64,000 bases of DNA, taken from assembly GCF_003056305.1 (NCBI RefSeq), contig NZ_PYVX01000001.1:682001-746000 (forward strand). Reading direction: 5' to 3'. The DNA comes from Halomonas denitrificans. GTDB lineage: Bacteria; Pseudomonadota; Gammaproteobacteria; Pseudomonadales; Halomonadaceae. Positions 45,202 to 53,878 of this stretch are shown piece after piece. Positions within the stretch are counted from its first letter, which is position 1; every line of letters starts with the position of its first letter. Below the pieces are notes generated by a model. That model did not search any database. It was not told the DNA's origin and worked only from the letters and a program-made list of their open reading frames with translations. Position numbers and translations under genes: made by a program.

Positions 45202-46382
45202 GCCTCCCGGCGCTCGCCTCGCCACAGCCAGGCGGCGAGCGCCAGGGTAATCCCCAGCACCAGCCACGAGCCCAGCGCCACCCCGAGCCAGCCGGCGCCC
45301 CGCCAGAACGGCTCGAGCCACAGGCCGCCGAGGCTCGCCCCGCCGTAGTAGAACACCAGGTAGAGCGCCGAGGCGCTGCCCCGCGCCCGGCGGGCGTGGC
45401 GCCCCACCCAGCTCGAGGCCATGGAGTGGGCGAGGAAGAAGCCGAAGGCGTTGAGCGAGAGCCCGGCAATGATCCAGGAAAGCGACCCGGCCAGGGTCAG
45501 GGCGGTGCCGAGCGCGAGGAGCCCGATCCCCAGCATCATGCACGCCGGCTGCGACCAGCGCGTGGCCAGGCGCCCCGAGAGCGACGAGCCGAGCGTCCCG
45601 CCCAGGTAGGTCAGGAAGATCAGCCCCAGGAGCTTCGCCCCCAGCCCGAACGGCGCCTCGGCCAGGCGGAAGGTGAGGTAGCTGTACTGGTTGATGAAGA
45701 TCATGAAGTTGAGACCGCCGAGCAGGTAGGCGCCGAGCAGTCGCGGCGTCGCCAGGTGCGCGCCCAGGTCGGCCAGGGCGTCGCGCCATGCGAAGGGCCG
45801 CGGCGTGAAGCCCCGGGCCGGCGGCAGCAGCCTCCAGAACAGCGCCAGCCCGACCAGCGTCACCGCCCCCACCGCCAGGAAGCTCGCCGAGGCCCCGCCG
45901 ACCTCGGCCACCGCGCCGCCGACCACCCGCCCGCCGATGCCGCCCAGGGAGTTGGCGCCGATGTAGAGCCCCACCGCCGAGAGCAGCGCCGGGCGCTCGA
46001 ACTCATCGCCCATCCAGGCGATGGCCACCGCCGGTAGGCCGCCCAGCACGAACCCCTGCAGGGCCCGCAGCGCCAGCAGCGCCTCGAAGCTCGGCGCCAT
46101 CGCCAGGGCGAGGGAGAGCAGGCCGGACGCCAGCAGGGTCAGGCGCATGATGGCGCCGCGGCCGATGGCGTCGGAGAGCGGGCCGAACACCAGCAGCGAG
46201 GCGGCCAGCGCCAGGGTGGCGACGGACATGATCAGGCTGCTGGCCAGCGTCGAGACGCCATAGGCGTCGCGCAGCGCCGGCAGCAGCGGCTGGGGGGCGT
46301 AGAGGTTGATGAAGACCAGGAAGGAGCCCAGGCAGAGCGCCAGGGTGGTGCGCCACCAGGCGGGGGTGCGCGCCGCGATCAT
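45123..46382 (-). CDS. MFS transporter (YnfM/inner-membrane efflux-like)
   Basis: A 419-residue, 12-helix major-facilitator protein. The loop 2-3 motif reads 'FGPLSDAIGRGAIMR', the usual G-x-L-a-D-r-x-G-R-r. The N-terminal 'NLYAPQPLLPALRDAYGVS' resembles the YnfM subgroup of arabinose-efflux-like permeases, whose substrates are mostly unknown. The last 26 codons are written across the opposite-strand end of msrA (45123-45201). The tail in that overlap is Ser/Arg-rich and outside the membrane domain. Confidence 0.9.
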   Translation of the reverse strand: MIAARTPAWWRTTLALCLGSFLVFINLYAPQPLLPALRDAYGVSTLASSLIMSVATLALAASLLVFGPLSDAIGRGAIMRLTLLASGLLSLALAMAPSFEALLALRALQGFVLGGLPAVAIAWMGDEFERPALLSAVGLYIGANSLGGIGGRVVGGAVAEVGGASASFLAVGAVTLVGLALFWRLLPPARGFTPRPFAWRDALADLGAHLATPRLLGAYLLGGLNFMIFINQYSYLTFRLAEAPFGLGAKLLGLIFLTYLGGTLGSSLSGRLATRWSQPACMMLGIGLLALGTALTLAGSLSWIIAGLSLNAFGFFLAHSMASSWVGRHARRARGSASALYLVFYYGGASLGGLWLEPFWRGAGWLGVALGSWLVLGITLALAAWLWRGERREAQGAALALASSPQTSSSRSSRPQADL

Positions 46383-46391
46383 GCCGCCCGC

Positions 46392-47009
46392 TCAGCCCTC
46401 GCCCGGGACGTCGAGACGCTGGGCCAGCAGCACCGGCTCCAGGGTCCGGCGCGCCTGCCAGAAGTAGCGGCGCCAGTAGCGGTTGTCGAGATCGGAGATC
46501 ATCACGCCCCGGGAGGTGGAGGCATGCAGGAAGCGCCCCTCGCCGACGTAGATGCCGACGTGGCGATAGGCGCCGGGGGGACGGAAGAACACCAGGTCCC
46601 CGGGGCGCAGGGCGTCCCGCTCGACCTCGAGCCCCTCGTGCACCTGCTCGCCGGTGGTGCGCGGCAGGTCGAAGCGGAAGGTGTCGCTGAAGATGTTCTG
46701 GACCAGCGCCGAGCAGTCGATGCCCCGGGGGCTCTCCCCGCCCAGCCGGTAGGGGGTGCCGACCCAGCGCTCGTGCTGCGCCAGCAGGGCGCGACGGATC
46801 AGCCGCGGAGGCGGATGGCTAAGGCCACGGGCCTCGAGGATGGGGTTGTCCACCGGTGACATGCGGGGGCCACCGGGCAGGCCCGGCAGGTCACGGGCGA
46901 AATAGTCGCCCACCGGCGGCGGATCGCTGGGCCCCGGCGCGGCACAGCCGGCCAGCAGCAGCAAGGCGACCCCAAGGGTTCCCACACGACACGCGCGAGT
47001 GTCCAGCAT
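46392..47009 (-). CDS. NlpC/P60-family lipoprotein (MepS-like endopeptidase)
   Basis: A putative outer-membrane peptidoglycan DD- or DL-endopeptidase of 205 residues. The signal peptide ends in lipobox LAGC. The NlpC/P60 catalytic cysteine is in 'GIDCSALVQ', the histidine in 'YRHVGIYVGEGRFLHAS', and 'TPYRLGGESPRGIDCS' is the family entry. The longer frame to 47603 is the shadow of the upstream gene. ATG 47009 gives a proper lipoprotein signal. GAGGT stands nine bases upstream. The gene follows the 820-residue protein gene in the same direction after a 205-base gap with a long hairpin. Confidence 0.9.
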   Translation of the reverse strand: MLDTRACRVGTLGVALLLLAGCAAPGPSDPPPVGDYFARDLPGLPGGPRMSPVDNPILEARGLSHPPPRLIRRALLAQHERWVGTPYRLGGESPRGIDCSALVQNIFSDTFRFDLPRTTGEQVHEGLEVERDALRPGDLVFFRPPGAYRHVGIYVGEGRFLHASTSRGVMISDLDNRYWRRYFWQARRTLEPVLLAQRLDVPGEG

Positions 47010-47082
47010 CCTGCAACGACCTCGTTCCTGGAGCCGCCTTCGCTTCTGCGATGCGGTGCGCCCCTCGGCTCCTGCGGATTGT

Positions 47083-47124
47083 CGCTGTGGCAGTGTTCCA
47101 GGCATCGGGGACACTGCCACAGCG
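47083..47124. other. Long inverted repeat between the DUF1266-like and NlpC/P60 genes
   Basis: A perfect 14-bp inverted repeat, CGCTGTGGCAGTGT (47083-47096) and its complement (47111-47124), with a 14-base spacer. No T-tract on either strand, so it may be an operator or an RNA structure in the leader of the NlpC/P60 gene instead of a simple terminator. Confidence 0.6.
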
Positions 47125-47214
47125 GCCTCTCGGCGGCGCGCGGCGGGGGGAAGGCCCGGCCGCGACGCGGCGCCGAGCCGACTATAAACCAAAGGCGCGG
47201 CGCAGGGCGAGCCC

Positions 47215-49677
47215 TCAGTGGAGGGTGCGATGATCGCCCGGCAGCGTATCGATATGCAGCGGCGCCCAGTGGCGCGGTCGCGCCCCGGGGAAGTCGAGGC
47301 TGGCCCAGGCGCCGGCCAGCGGGGGGGCGCCGGAGAGCCAGGAGACCAGCGCCTGGCGGAACCCGGCCAGGAAACTCTCGCGCTCGGGGGTCTCGCCCAT
47401 GAAGAAGGAGAAGCCGGCGTGCAGGCCCCGGGCATACTCCTCCCAGCCCGCGTAGTGCTCGCTGGCCAGGGCGTGGGCGCGCTCGAGCAGGCGCAGGAAG
47501 GCGCCCTGCTCGAGCCAGCCGAGCTGGCGGCCGGCGATGGCCAGGTCCACCGCCTGGGCGATGTCCCAGGCCGCCAGGTCGACGTCGTTGCAACCGTCCT
47601 CATCGTCCCGCACCCGCTTCAGGCGCAGCAGGTGGGCGCCCTCCTCCTCACTGCACTCGTCGCTCTCGAGGATGGCGATCTCCGAGGCCAGCCGTCCCCG
47701 ATTGAGGGTGTAGGGGGCGTAGTTGATCTGGTACTCCTGGCGGTCGCCCGCCTCGATCAGGTAGTCGAGGAACTCGGTGAGCTCGGCCGCGCCGTGCAGG
47801 GCGTAGTGGCCGTCGACCCACTCGCGGATCGCCGCGCACTCGCGCTCGCTCTCCGGCTGGGGCAGGCTCCAGGCCGGGCTGTTGAGCGGGCCGACCAGCG
47901 CCATGGCCGTGAAGTGGGCGAGCGTCGGCCGCGGCCCGGGCTCGCGCCACTCCCCGCCCTGCCAGTCGAGCCAGTGGAAGAGGCTGCCGGGATCCTCCAG
48001 GTGCCAGCGGATCTCGGCGACCATCGGCGGCTGCTCGGGCTCGGGGAGCAGGCTCTCCCACTGGGCCCAGGCCTTGAGCAGGCGCCGGGCGTCGGGATAG
48101 AAGCGGCACAGCGAGCCCTGCAGGGCGCGCGCCAGCGCGGCCAGGCGGGTCGCATCGAAGGCGCCGCTGTCCATGGCCATCTGCAGGTGGAAGGCGAACT
48201 TCTCGGCCATATGGATCGTCGCGGCGTGGCGGCTGGCCTGCTTCAGGCCGTCGCGGCCGGCCAGCTCCTTGGGCAGCGCATGGCCGAAGGGGGTCTCGGC
48301 CGCCGGCAGGGCCCCGTGGGCGGCGTCCGCGGCCAGCTGGTTGAGGTGATGGGCCTGGGCCGGCAGCCAGTAGCGGGAGAGCGCCTCGACGCCCTCGTCG
48401 GCATGCAGGTCGAGGGTCTCGGTCAGATAGTGCCGCGCCTCCTCGCGCCGCGCTGCCGGCAGCGCGGGCAGCGCCCCCTGGCGGGCGGCGAACTCGGGCT
48501 CGCGTACCGCCGCCAGCGCCAGCACCCAGTGGCGGGGATCGCGGCGCCAGCCGCGCAGGGCGTCCCGCGACTCCTCGATCAGCGCCTCGGCGACCAGCCC
48601 CTGCAGGGGCGTCTTCCAGGGGCTGACCGGCGACTGCAGCAGCAGCGACCAGTCGGCCTCGAGGGCGGGCAGCAGGTTGCGCCCGTCGAACAGGCTGCGG
48701 CCGCGCTGGTAGGCCCGTGCCAGGGCCGTCCAGTCGCTGTAGCGGCGCAGCAGCAGGTCCGCGCCGTGGTGCGCGAAGTCCTGGGCCTCCTGTTCATCGA
48801 GCCAGCCCAGGCAGGCCCCGGCCCAGGCTAGGTCGACCAGCCGCAGCCAGTCCCAGGCGGCCCACTCCAGGGGCTCGCCGCGATCGAGGAAGCCGAGCAG
48901 CACCCGGCCGTAGTCGCGTTCGCCCCCGTCCAGCGCGTCCTGCCACTGCCGGCGCGCCGCGCCGTCCGCCTCGAGCAGGCGCGAGGCGTCCAGGTCCCAG
49001 CCATGGCGGTCGCCCTGGGCGGCCAGCCACAGCAGGCTGCGCACCAGGTCGTCGCGATCGCGGATCTGCCACGCCTCGTCGAGCCAGGCCTCGAGCCGCT
49101 GCCAGTCCTGGGCGCCGGCCGGGAGCTCGAGCACCGGCGAGAAGGCGGCACGCAGGCGCCACACCTGATGCTCGGGCGCCGCCGGCCACAGCGCCGCCTC
49201 CCGGGGGTGGTGGGCGAGCCACTCCTGCAGCATCTCCCAGGTCACCCCGGCGCCGTCATGCTCGAGGGCCGCCAGCGCCTCGCAGGCCTCATAGAAGCCG
49301 TCGTCGCCGCGCACCCAGCCCTCGGCACTGCGAGCGTGCAGCAGCGCCGACAGCCAGGCGTCGAGGCTGGCGTGGTGGGCGGAGATCTCCTCGGCCAGCC
49401 GCTGGGCCCAGCCGCGGGCGCGCGCCTCGGACAGCCAGCCGGCGCCGCCGGCCAGGGCGATGACCTCGAGGCCGGCCAGCAGCCGGGCCGGATCGGGGTG
49501 GCCCCCGGTGCCGAGGGTCTCCAGCAGGCACCAGCCCAGTTCCCCGCGGTCGACGACGCCCAGCGCCGCGAGGCGCGCGACCGCCGTCTCGGCCTCCACC
49601 GTGAGGGGATCGGGGGCGAAGGCCCAGTCACACAGCACCAGCTGCTGGGCCCACCAGGCATTAAGGGGATCGACCAA
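47215..49677 (-). CDS. Large protein with three DUF1266-like units
   Basis: An 820-residue soluble protein of unknown function, rich in Trp, Leu and Ala. Units resembling DUF1266 (the YbeU/YbeR family) recur. Residues about 15-150 contain 'GGAGWLSEARARGWAQRLAE'. Residues about 185-340 contain 'AAWDWLRLVDLAWAGACLGW', then 'YSDWTALARAYQRGRSLFDG'. Residues about 610-800 contain 'AAWDIAQAVDLAIAGRQLGW', then 'YAGWEEYARGLHAGFSFFMG'. The pattern W-D-x2-R/Q-x-V-D-L-A-x-A-G plus a later 'W-x-E-YxxG' is shared. The start is TTG 49677, with GAGGTG five bases upstream. There is no ATG nearby. It is divergent from gabD. DUF1266 proteins are sometimes found with polymorphic toxin or secretion loci, but no such genes adjoin here. 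Confidence 0.75.
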   Translation of the reverse strand: MVDPLNAWWAQQLVLCDWAFAPDPLTVEAETAVARLAALGVVDRGELGWCLLETLGTGGHPDPARLLAGLEVIALAGGAGWLSEARARGWAQRLAEEISAHHASLDAWLSALLHARSAEGWVRGDDGFYEACEALAALEHDGAGVTWEMLQEWLAHHPREAALWPAAPEHQVWRLRAAFSPVLELPAGAQDWQRLEAWLDEAWQIRDRDDLVRSLLWLAAQGDRHGWDLDASRLLEADGAARRQWQDALDGGERDYGRVLLGFLDRGEPLEWAAWDWLRLVDLAWAGACLGWLDEQEAQDFAHHGADLLLRRYSDWTALARAYQRGRSLFDGRNLLPALEADWSLLLQSPVSPWKTPLQGLVAEALIEESRDALRGWRRDPRHWVLALAAVREPEFAARQGALPALPAARREEARHYLTETLDLHADEGVEALSRYWLPAQAHHLNQLAADAAHGALPAAETPFGHALPKELAGRDGLKQASRHAATIHMAEKFAFHLQMAMDSGAFDATRLAALARALQGSLCRFYPDARRLLKAWAQWESLLPEPEQPPMVAEIRWHLEDPGSLFHWLDWQGGEWREPGPRPTLAHFTAMALVGPLNSPAWSLPQPESERECAAIREWVDGHYALHGAAELTEFLDYLIEAGDRQEYQINYAPYTLNRGRLASEIAILESDECSEEEGAHLLRLKRVRDDEDGCNDVDLAAWDIAQAVDLAIAGRQLGWLEQGAFLRLLERAHALASEHYAGWEEYARGLHAGFSFFMGETPERESFLAGFRQALVSWLSGAPPLAGAWASLDFPGARPRHWAPLHIDTLPGDHRTLH

Positions 49678-49880
49678 GGCTCACCTCGCCATCATCCGGA
49701 ACAGGAACGTGCAGTGCTGCCAAGCGCAGCAAGTCGGCGGCATAGTGTACCGGAAAGCCGTGCCAGCGCCGATGGCCGTGGCGGCGTCGCGCGAGAAAAA
49801 CGCGCTGGACGCGGGCTTGGCGACATGTTTTAAATAATGCACACTCGTCAAACAAGATGATCAACACACGAGGAACCCTG

Positions 49881-51326
49881 ATGTCTGCCCATCCCGAGCT
49901 GCTGATCGACAAGGCCTTCGTGGCCGGCCAGTGGCGTGACGGCGACCGCCGCTTCGCCGTGACCAACCCCGCCACCGGCGAGCACCTCGCCGAGGTTCCG
50001 GACCTCACCGGCGAGCAGGCCCGCGAGGCCGTCGCCGCCGCCGCGGCCGCCTGGCCGGCCTGGCGCGCCAAGCCCGCCAAGGAGCGCGCCGCCCTGCTGC
50101 GCGGCTGGTTCGATCGCATCATGGCGCACCAGGAGGCCCTGGCGCGACTGATGACCCTCGAGCAGGGCAAGCCGCTCGCCGAGTCCCGCGGCGAGGTGGC
50201 CTACGGCGCCGCCTTCGTGGAGTACTACGCCGAGGAGGCCAAGCGCGTGGCCGGCGAGACCCTGCCCGGCCATGGCGCGGACAAGCGCATCCTGGTGTTC
50301 CGCGAGCCGATCGGCGTGGTGGCGGCCATCACCCCCTGGAACTTCCCGCTGGCCATGATCACCCGCAAGTGCGCCCCGGCGCTCGCCGCCGGCTGCCCGG
50401 TGGTGATCAAGCCCGCCGAGGCCACGCCGCTGACCGCCCTGGCGCTGGCCAGGCTCGCCGAGGAGGCCGGCTTCCCGGCCGGGGTGATCAACGTGGTCAC
50501 CGCCTCCCGCCCGGCCGAGATCGGCGAGGTGCTGACCACCGACCCGCGGGTGCGCAAGATCTCCTTCACCGGCTCCACCCCGGTCGGCAAGAAACTGCTC
50601 GCCCAGTGTGCCGGCACGGTGAAGAAGGCCTCCATGGAGCTCGGCGGCAACGCGCCCTTCATCGTCTTCGACGATGCCGACCTGGACGCCGCCGTCGAGG
50701 GCGCCGTGGCCTCCAAGTTCCGCAACTCGGGCCAGACCTGCGTGTGCACCAACCGCCTGCTGGTCCAGGCCGGGGTCTATGACGCCTTCCTCGAGAAGCT
50801 CGCCGCGCGGGTCGCCGAGCTCCAGGTGGGCAACGGCCTCGACGAGGGCGTGGTGCAGGGCCCGCTGATCAACGCCGCCGCCGTCGACAAGGTGCAGACC
50901 CACATCGCCGACGCCCTCGACAAGGGCGGACGCCTGGTGTGCGGCGGCGCCCCCCACGCCCTGGGCGGGACCTTCTTCCAGCCGACGATCATCGCCGACG
51001 TCACCGACGCGATGCGCGTGGCACGGGAGGAGACCTTCGGCCCGCTGGCCCCGGTCTTCCGCTTCGAGACCGACGAGGAGGCCATCGCCATGGCCAACGC
51101 CACCGAGTTCGGCCTCGCCGCCTATTTCTACGCCCGCGACTATCGTCGCATCTGGCATGTGATGGAGGGGCTCGAGTATGGCATGGTGGCGATCAACGAG
51201 GGCATTCTCTCCACGGAGCTTGCCCCCTTCGGTGGCGTGAAGGAATCGGGCCTGGGACGCGAAGGGTCGCGCCACGGCCTGGATGAGTACACTGAACTAA
51301 AATACGTCTGCGTCGGCGGCCTCTGA
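49881..51326 (+). CDS. gabD: Succinate-semialdehyde dehydrogenase (NADP+)
   Basis: Oxidises succinate semialdehyde to succinate, the second step of GABA catabolism. The 481-residue ALDH has 'ITPWNFPLAMITRKCAPALA', the cofactor loop 'SFTGSTPVGK', the general-base Glu in 'ASMELGGNAPFIVF' and the catalytic Cys in 'NSGQTCVCTNRLLVQ'. The second Cys two residues on is usual in GabD. ATG 49881 has GAGGAA upstream. It is the first gene of the gabD-gabT operon, whose AT-rich upstream stretch (TTTTAAATAATGC around 49828-49840) probably contains the promoter. Confidence 0.96.
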   Translation: MSAHPELLIDKAFVAGQWRDGDRRFAVTNPATGEHLAEVPDLTGEQAREAVAAAAAAWPAWRAKPAKERAALLRGWFDRIMAHQEALARLMTLEQGKPLAESRGEVAYGAAFVEYYAEEAKRVAGETLPGHGADKRILVFREPIGVVAAITPWNFPLAMITRKCAPALAAGCPVVIKPAEATPLTALALARLAEEAGFPAGVINVVTASRPAEIGEVLTTDPRVRKISFTGSTPVGKKLLAQCAGTVKKASMELGGNAPFIVFDDADLDAAVEGAVASKFRNSGQTCVCTNRLLVQAGVYDAFLEKLAARVAELQVGNGLDEGVVQGPLINAAAVDKVQTHIADALDKGGRLVCGGAPHALGGTFFQPTIIADVTDAMRVAREETFGPLAPVFRFETDEEAIAMANATEFGLAAYFYARDYRRIWHVMEGLEYGMVAINEGILSTELAPFGGVKESGLGREGSRHGLDEYTELKYVCVGGL

Positions 51327-51359
51327 TCGCCCGCAGCGTCTAACAAGGAGTCAGGACCC

Positions 51360-52652
51360 ATGAACAACGCACAGCTCAACGACCTCAAGCAGCGTTACGT
51401 GGCCAGCGGTGCCGCGAGCCCGGCCACCCAGTTCGCCGACCGCGCCGAGAACGCCCTGATCTGGGATGCCGACGGCAACCGCATCATCGACTTCGCCGGC
51501 GGCATCGGCGTGCTCAACATCGGCCATCGCCATCCCAAGGTAGTCCAGGCGGTCAAGGACCAGCTCGACAAGGTCATGCACACCTGCCAGACCGTGATGC
51601 CCTACGAGGGCTACGTGAAGGTGGCCGAGAAGCTCAGCCAGGTCACCCCGGTGCGCGGCCATGCCAAGGTGATGCTCGCCAACTCCGGCGCCGAGGCCCT
51701 GGAGAACGCGGTCAAGGTCGCCCGCGCGGCCACCGGCAAGAACAACGTCATCTGCTTCGACGGCGGCTACCACGGCCGTACCTTCATGACCATGGCGATG
51801 AACGGCAAGGTCGCCCCCTACGCCACCGACTTCGGCACCATGCCGGGCAACGTCTTCCGCGCGCCCTACCCCGTGCCCTACCACGGCGTCAGCGAGGACG
51901 AGGCCCTGCGCGGCCTGAAGATGGCGCTCAAGACCGACGCCAACCCCAAGGACACCGCGGCCATCGTGCTCGAGCCGGTGCTCGGCGAGGGCGGCTTCTA
52001 CCCGGCGCCGGCGAGCTTCCTCAAGGCGATCCGCGAGATCTGCGACGAGCACGGCATTCTGATGATCATCGACGAGGTGCAGTCCGGCTTCGGGCGCACC
52101 GGCAAGCTGTTTGCCATCGAGCACAGCGGCGTCGAGCCGGACATCATCACCATGGCCAAGAGCATGGCCGACGGCATGCCGATCTCCGCCGTGGTCGGCA
52201 CCGACAAGGTCATGGACGCCTCCGGCGGCAACTCGCTGGGCGGCACCTACACCGGCAGCCCGGTCTCCTGCGCGGCGACCCTGGCGGTGCTCGAGGTGTT
52301 CGAGGAGGAGGACATCCTCGGCAAGAGCCAGGCGCTCGGCGACAAGCTGGCCAAGCGCTTCGCCCAGTGGCAGCAGGACTTCGACTGCGTCGACAACGGT
52401 CGCAACATGGGGGCCATGGCCGCCATCGACCTGGTCACCGACAAGGCCGCCCACACGCCGGACGCCGACCTCGCCGCCGCGCTGTGCAAGAAGGCCCGCG
52501 AGAAGGGGCTGATCCTGCTCTCCTGCGGCCTCTACGGCAACACCATCCGCTTCCTGATGCCGGTGACCATCGAGGACGAGATCCTGGAAGAGGGCCTGGC
52601 CATCGTCGAGGAGTCCCTCAAGGAGCTGGTCGGCCAGCCCGCCACCGCCTGA
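51360..52652 (+). CDS. gabT: 4-aminobutyrate--2-oxoglutarate transaminase
   Basis: A PLP enzyme converting GABA and 2-oxoglutarate to succinate semialdehyde and glutamate. The 430-residue class III aminotransferase has 'DFAGGIGVLNIGHRHPKVVQ', 'MLANSGAEALENAVKVAR', 'FDGGYHGRTFMTM', the PLP-Asp in 'LMIIDEVQSGFGRTGK', and the Schiff-base Lys in 'TMAKSMADGMPISAVVG'. AAGGAG precedes the ATG. It lies 33 bases after gabD. The glutamate produced connects to the large NAD-GDH encoded at 8568. Confidence 0.96.
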   Translation: MNNAQLNDLKQRYVASGAASPATQFADRAENALIWDADGNRIIDFAGGIGVLNIGHRHPKVVQAVKDQLDKVMHTCQTVMPYEGYVKVAEKLSQVTPVRGHAKVMLANSGAEALENAVKVARAATGKNNVICFDGGYHGRTFMTMAMNGKVAPYATDFGTMPGNVFRAPYPVPYHGVSEDEALRGLKMALKTDANPKDTAAIVLEPVLGEGGFYPAPASFLKAIREICDEHGILMIIDEVQSGFGRTGKLFAIEHSGVEPDIITMAKSMADGMPISAVVGTDKVMDASGGNSLGGTYTGSPVSCAATLAVLEVFEEEDILGKSQALGDKLAKRFAQWQQDFDCVDNGRNMGAMAAIDLVTDKAAHTPDADLAAALCKKAREKGLILLSCGLYGNTIRFLMPVTIEDEILEEGLAIVEESLKELVGQPATA

Positions 52653-52674
52653 TCCCGGCGACCCCGCCCGACCT

Positions 52675-52701
52675 CACCGCCCGGCCCTGAGCCGGGCGGT
52701 G
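52675..52701 (+). terminator. Terminator of gabDT
   Basis: A perfect 11-bp stem (52675-52685 with 52691-52701) with a 5-base loop, followed by CTGGTTGG. Weak T-tract. Confidence 0.6.
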
Positions 52702-52735
52702 CTGGTTGGGCCCGGCGAATCCAGTCACGTCACTC

Positions 52736-52941
52736 GAGGCTAATCCGGGGACAGGTCCCGAACTGTCGGACCATCGGGGAGGCGCTGTAACCCCCTCCTT
52801 GGGCGCTACCGATGCCCTGCGGCGCTCACGCGTCCCGCTCCGCTTGCAGGACCGGTGCTGGCCATCCATGGCCAGCCCGTTCGAAGCGATGCTTCTCCCC
52901 CCTGGCATGGGACCTCCCCTTCGACCGGTCCCCGGCGCCTC
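52736..52941 (-). repeat. Intergenic repeat family, copy C (about 205 bp, inverted, with internal insert)
   Basis: Read on the minus strand it begins GAGGCGCCGGGGACCGGTC and ends GGGACCTGTCCCCGGATTAGCC, matching copies A and B in order. About 85 extra bases sit in the middle, after the GGTCCCATGCCAGG block and before GCATCGGTAGCGCCCAAGG. The insert contains its own palindrome GGCTGGCCAT/ATGGCCAGC. It occupies much of the 363-base gap between gabT and the gene at 53016. Nothing else is recognisable there apart from the gabT terminator. Confidence 0.8.
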
Positions 52942-53015
52942 TCGTTGGAGGACGAGACGCTTGCCAGGCCACCGCCCGGTCGGGAAGATGATGGCGTCCA
53001 ACGTGAGGTCATGGC

Positions 53016-53630
53016 GTGCTATTCAGAACTCTCTCCCTGCTGCGCTCCCTGCAGGGCGCCCATCACACCGCCCAGGATGCCCGGGCCCGGATCCAGCAGG
53101 CCTGCGACTACCGCTGGCTGAAGGGTCAGCTCCCCCACGGGGTGCTCGCCGAGCGAATGACGAGGCTCGACGACGGCACGCCGGCCGTGCCGGTGGTGGT
53201 GCCCTTCGTGGCCACGCCCGAGCGGCGCCGCGGCGGCCGCTGGCCGGAGGATCCCGATGAACGGGAGCGCTGCTACGTGGAGGGTGGCCACGCCTGCCGG
53301 GCCGCCGGCGCCCCGGGCTATCGCACCCTGGAGAGCCTCTCCCAGGGACTGGTGCAGGGGGGCATGGCGGTGCTGAAGGACGCGGCGCGCTTCCAGTACC
53401 TGGACGAGCGAGGGGCCCTGCGGCTCACCTGGCGGCGCGCCGAGTCCCTTCCGTCGGATCTCGCCGGGCGGCTCGGCCGCCAGCTGGCCGCGGCCGGCAG
53501 CGAGCGTCACGGCCTCTTCCTGCTCGAGGTCCGGCTGCCCGCCGCGGCCGGCGAGGTCGTGCTGGAGGGCGACTGGCTGGATCGCTGCCTGGATCGCTAC
53601 CGGCGCATCCTGCCCACGCCCAAGGGGTGA
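53016..53630 (+). CDS. Hypothetical protein, 204 residues
   Basis: No family recognised. A soluble protein with basic N-terminus 'LLRSLQGAHHTAQDARARIQ', a mixed central part with 'TPAVPVVVPFVATPERRRGGR', two cysteines 'ERCYVEGGHACRAAG', and a C-terminal half rich in Leu and Arg ending 'DWLDRCLDRYRRILPTPKG'. Start GTG 53016 has GAGGT six bases upstream. The ATG at 53011 is in another frame. Codon usage is like the neighbours (GC-rich third positions), which supports a real gene. Convergent with the small gene at 53649 (18-base gap). Confidence 0.6.
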   Translation: MLFRTLSLLRSLQGAHHTAQDARARIQQACDYRWLKGQLPHGVLAERMTRLDDGTPAVPVVVPFVATPERRRGGRWPEDPDERERCYVEGGHACRAAGAPGYRTLESLSQGLVQGGMAVLKDAARFQYLDERGALRLTWRRAESLPSDLAGRLGRQLAAAGSERHGLFLLEVRLPAAAGEVVLEGDWLDRCLDRYRRILPTPKG

Positions 53631-53648
53631 GGCCCGGCGCGCCGGCGA

Positions 53649-53792
53649 TCAGCAGGCGACGCCCGCCCTCAGCGCGGCGTGGCGACGCTGAAGGCTCGCG
53701 GCGCGTTCGCCGGCACGGCGGCGGCGCGCCATGCGCAGGGCGCGGGGGGAGAGGAGGTGATTCCACACGGGGGTCAGGGGCAAGGCGGTCAT
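53649..53792 (-). CDS. Putative 47-residue basic protein
   Basis: A small open frame MTALPLTPVWNHLLSPRALR... with a strongly basic middle ('RMARRRRAGERAA') and a C-terminal Cys. A frame from ATG 53855 is also open, but that ATG lies on the predicted -10 box (TATAATG), so initiation at 53792, about 55 bases into the transcript, is preferred. The ribosome site is weak. Evidence for a gene is mainly the good promoter with a palindromic site immediately upstream. It could instead be a noncoding RNA. Confidence 0.4.
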   Translation of the reverse strand: MTALPLTPVWNHLLSPRALRMARRRRAGERAASLQRRHAALRAGVAC

Positions 53793-53853
53793 TGGCGGTT
53801 CCCGGGCCGAACCGGCCCATCGGTGATCGTTAATATATATGGAAGCATTTTTC

Positions 53854-53859
53854 ATTATA
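53854..53859 (-). promoter_or_regulatory. TATAAT box of the 47-residue ORF
   Basis: A perfect Pribnow box on the minus strand in an AT-rich island (53825-53860). With a 17-base spacer the -35 would be GTAGGA, which is poor, and it overlaps the palindrome at 53879-53896. Predicted transcription start about 53847. Confidence 0.55.
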
Positions 53860-53878
53860 CCCCGAACCGGCCGCTTTC

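Noticed and set aside
49800-49880. Sigma-54 promoter before gabD
   Set aside because: TTGGCGACATG lacks the GC at the required -12 position and spacing. Only a generic AT-rich promoter can be suggested.
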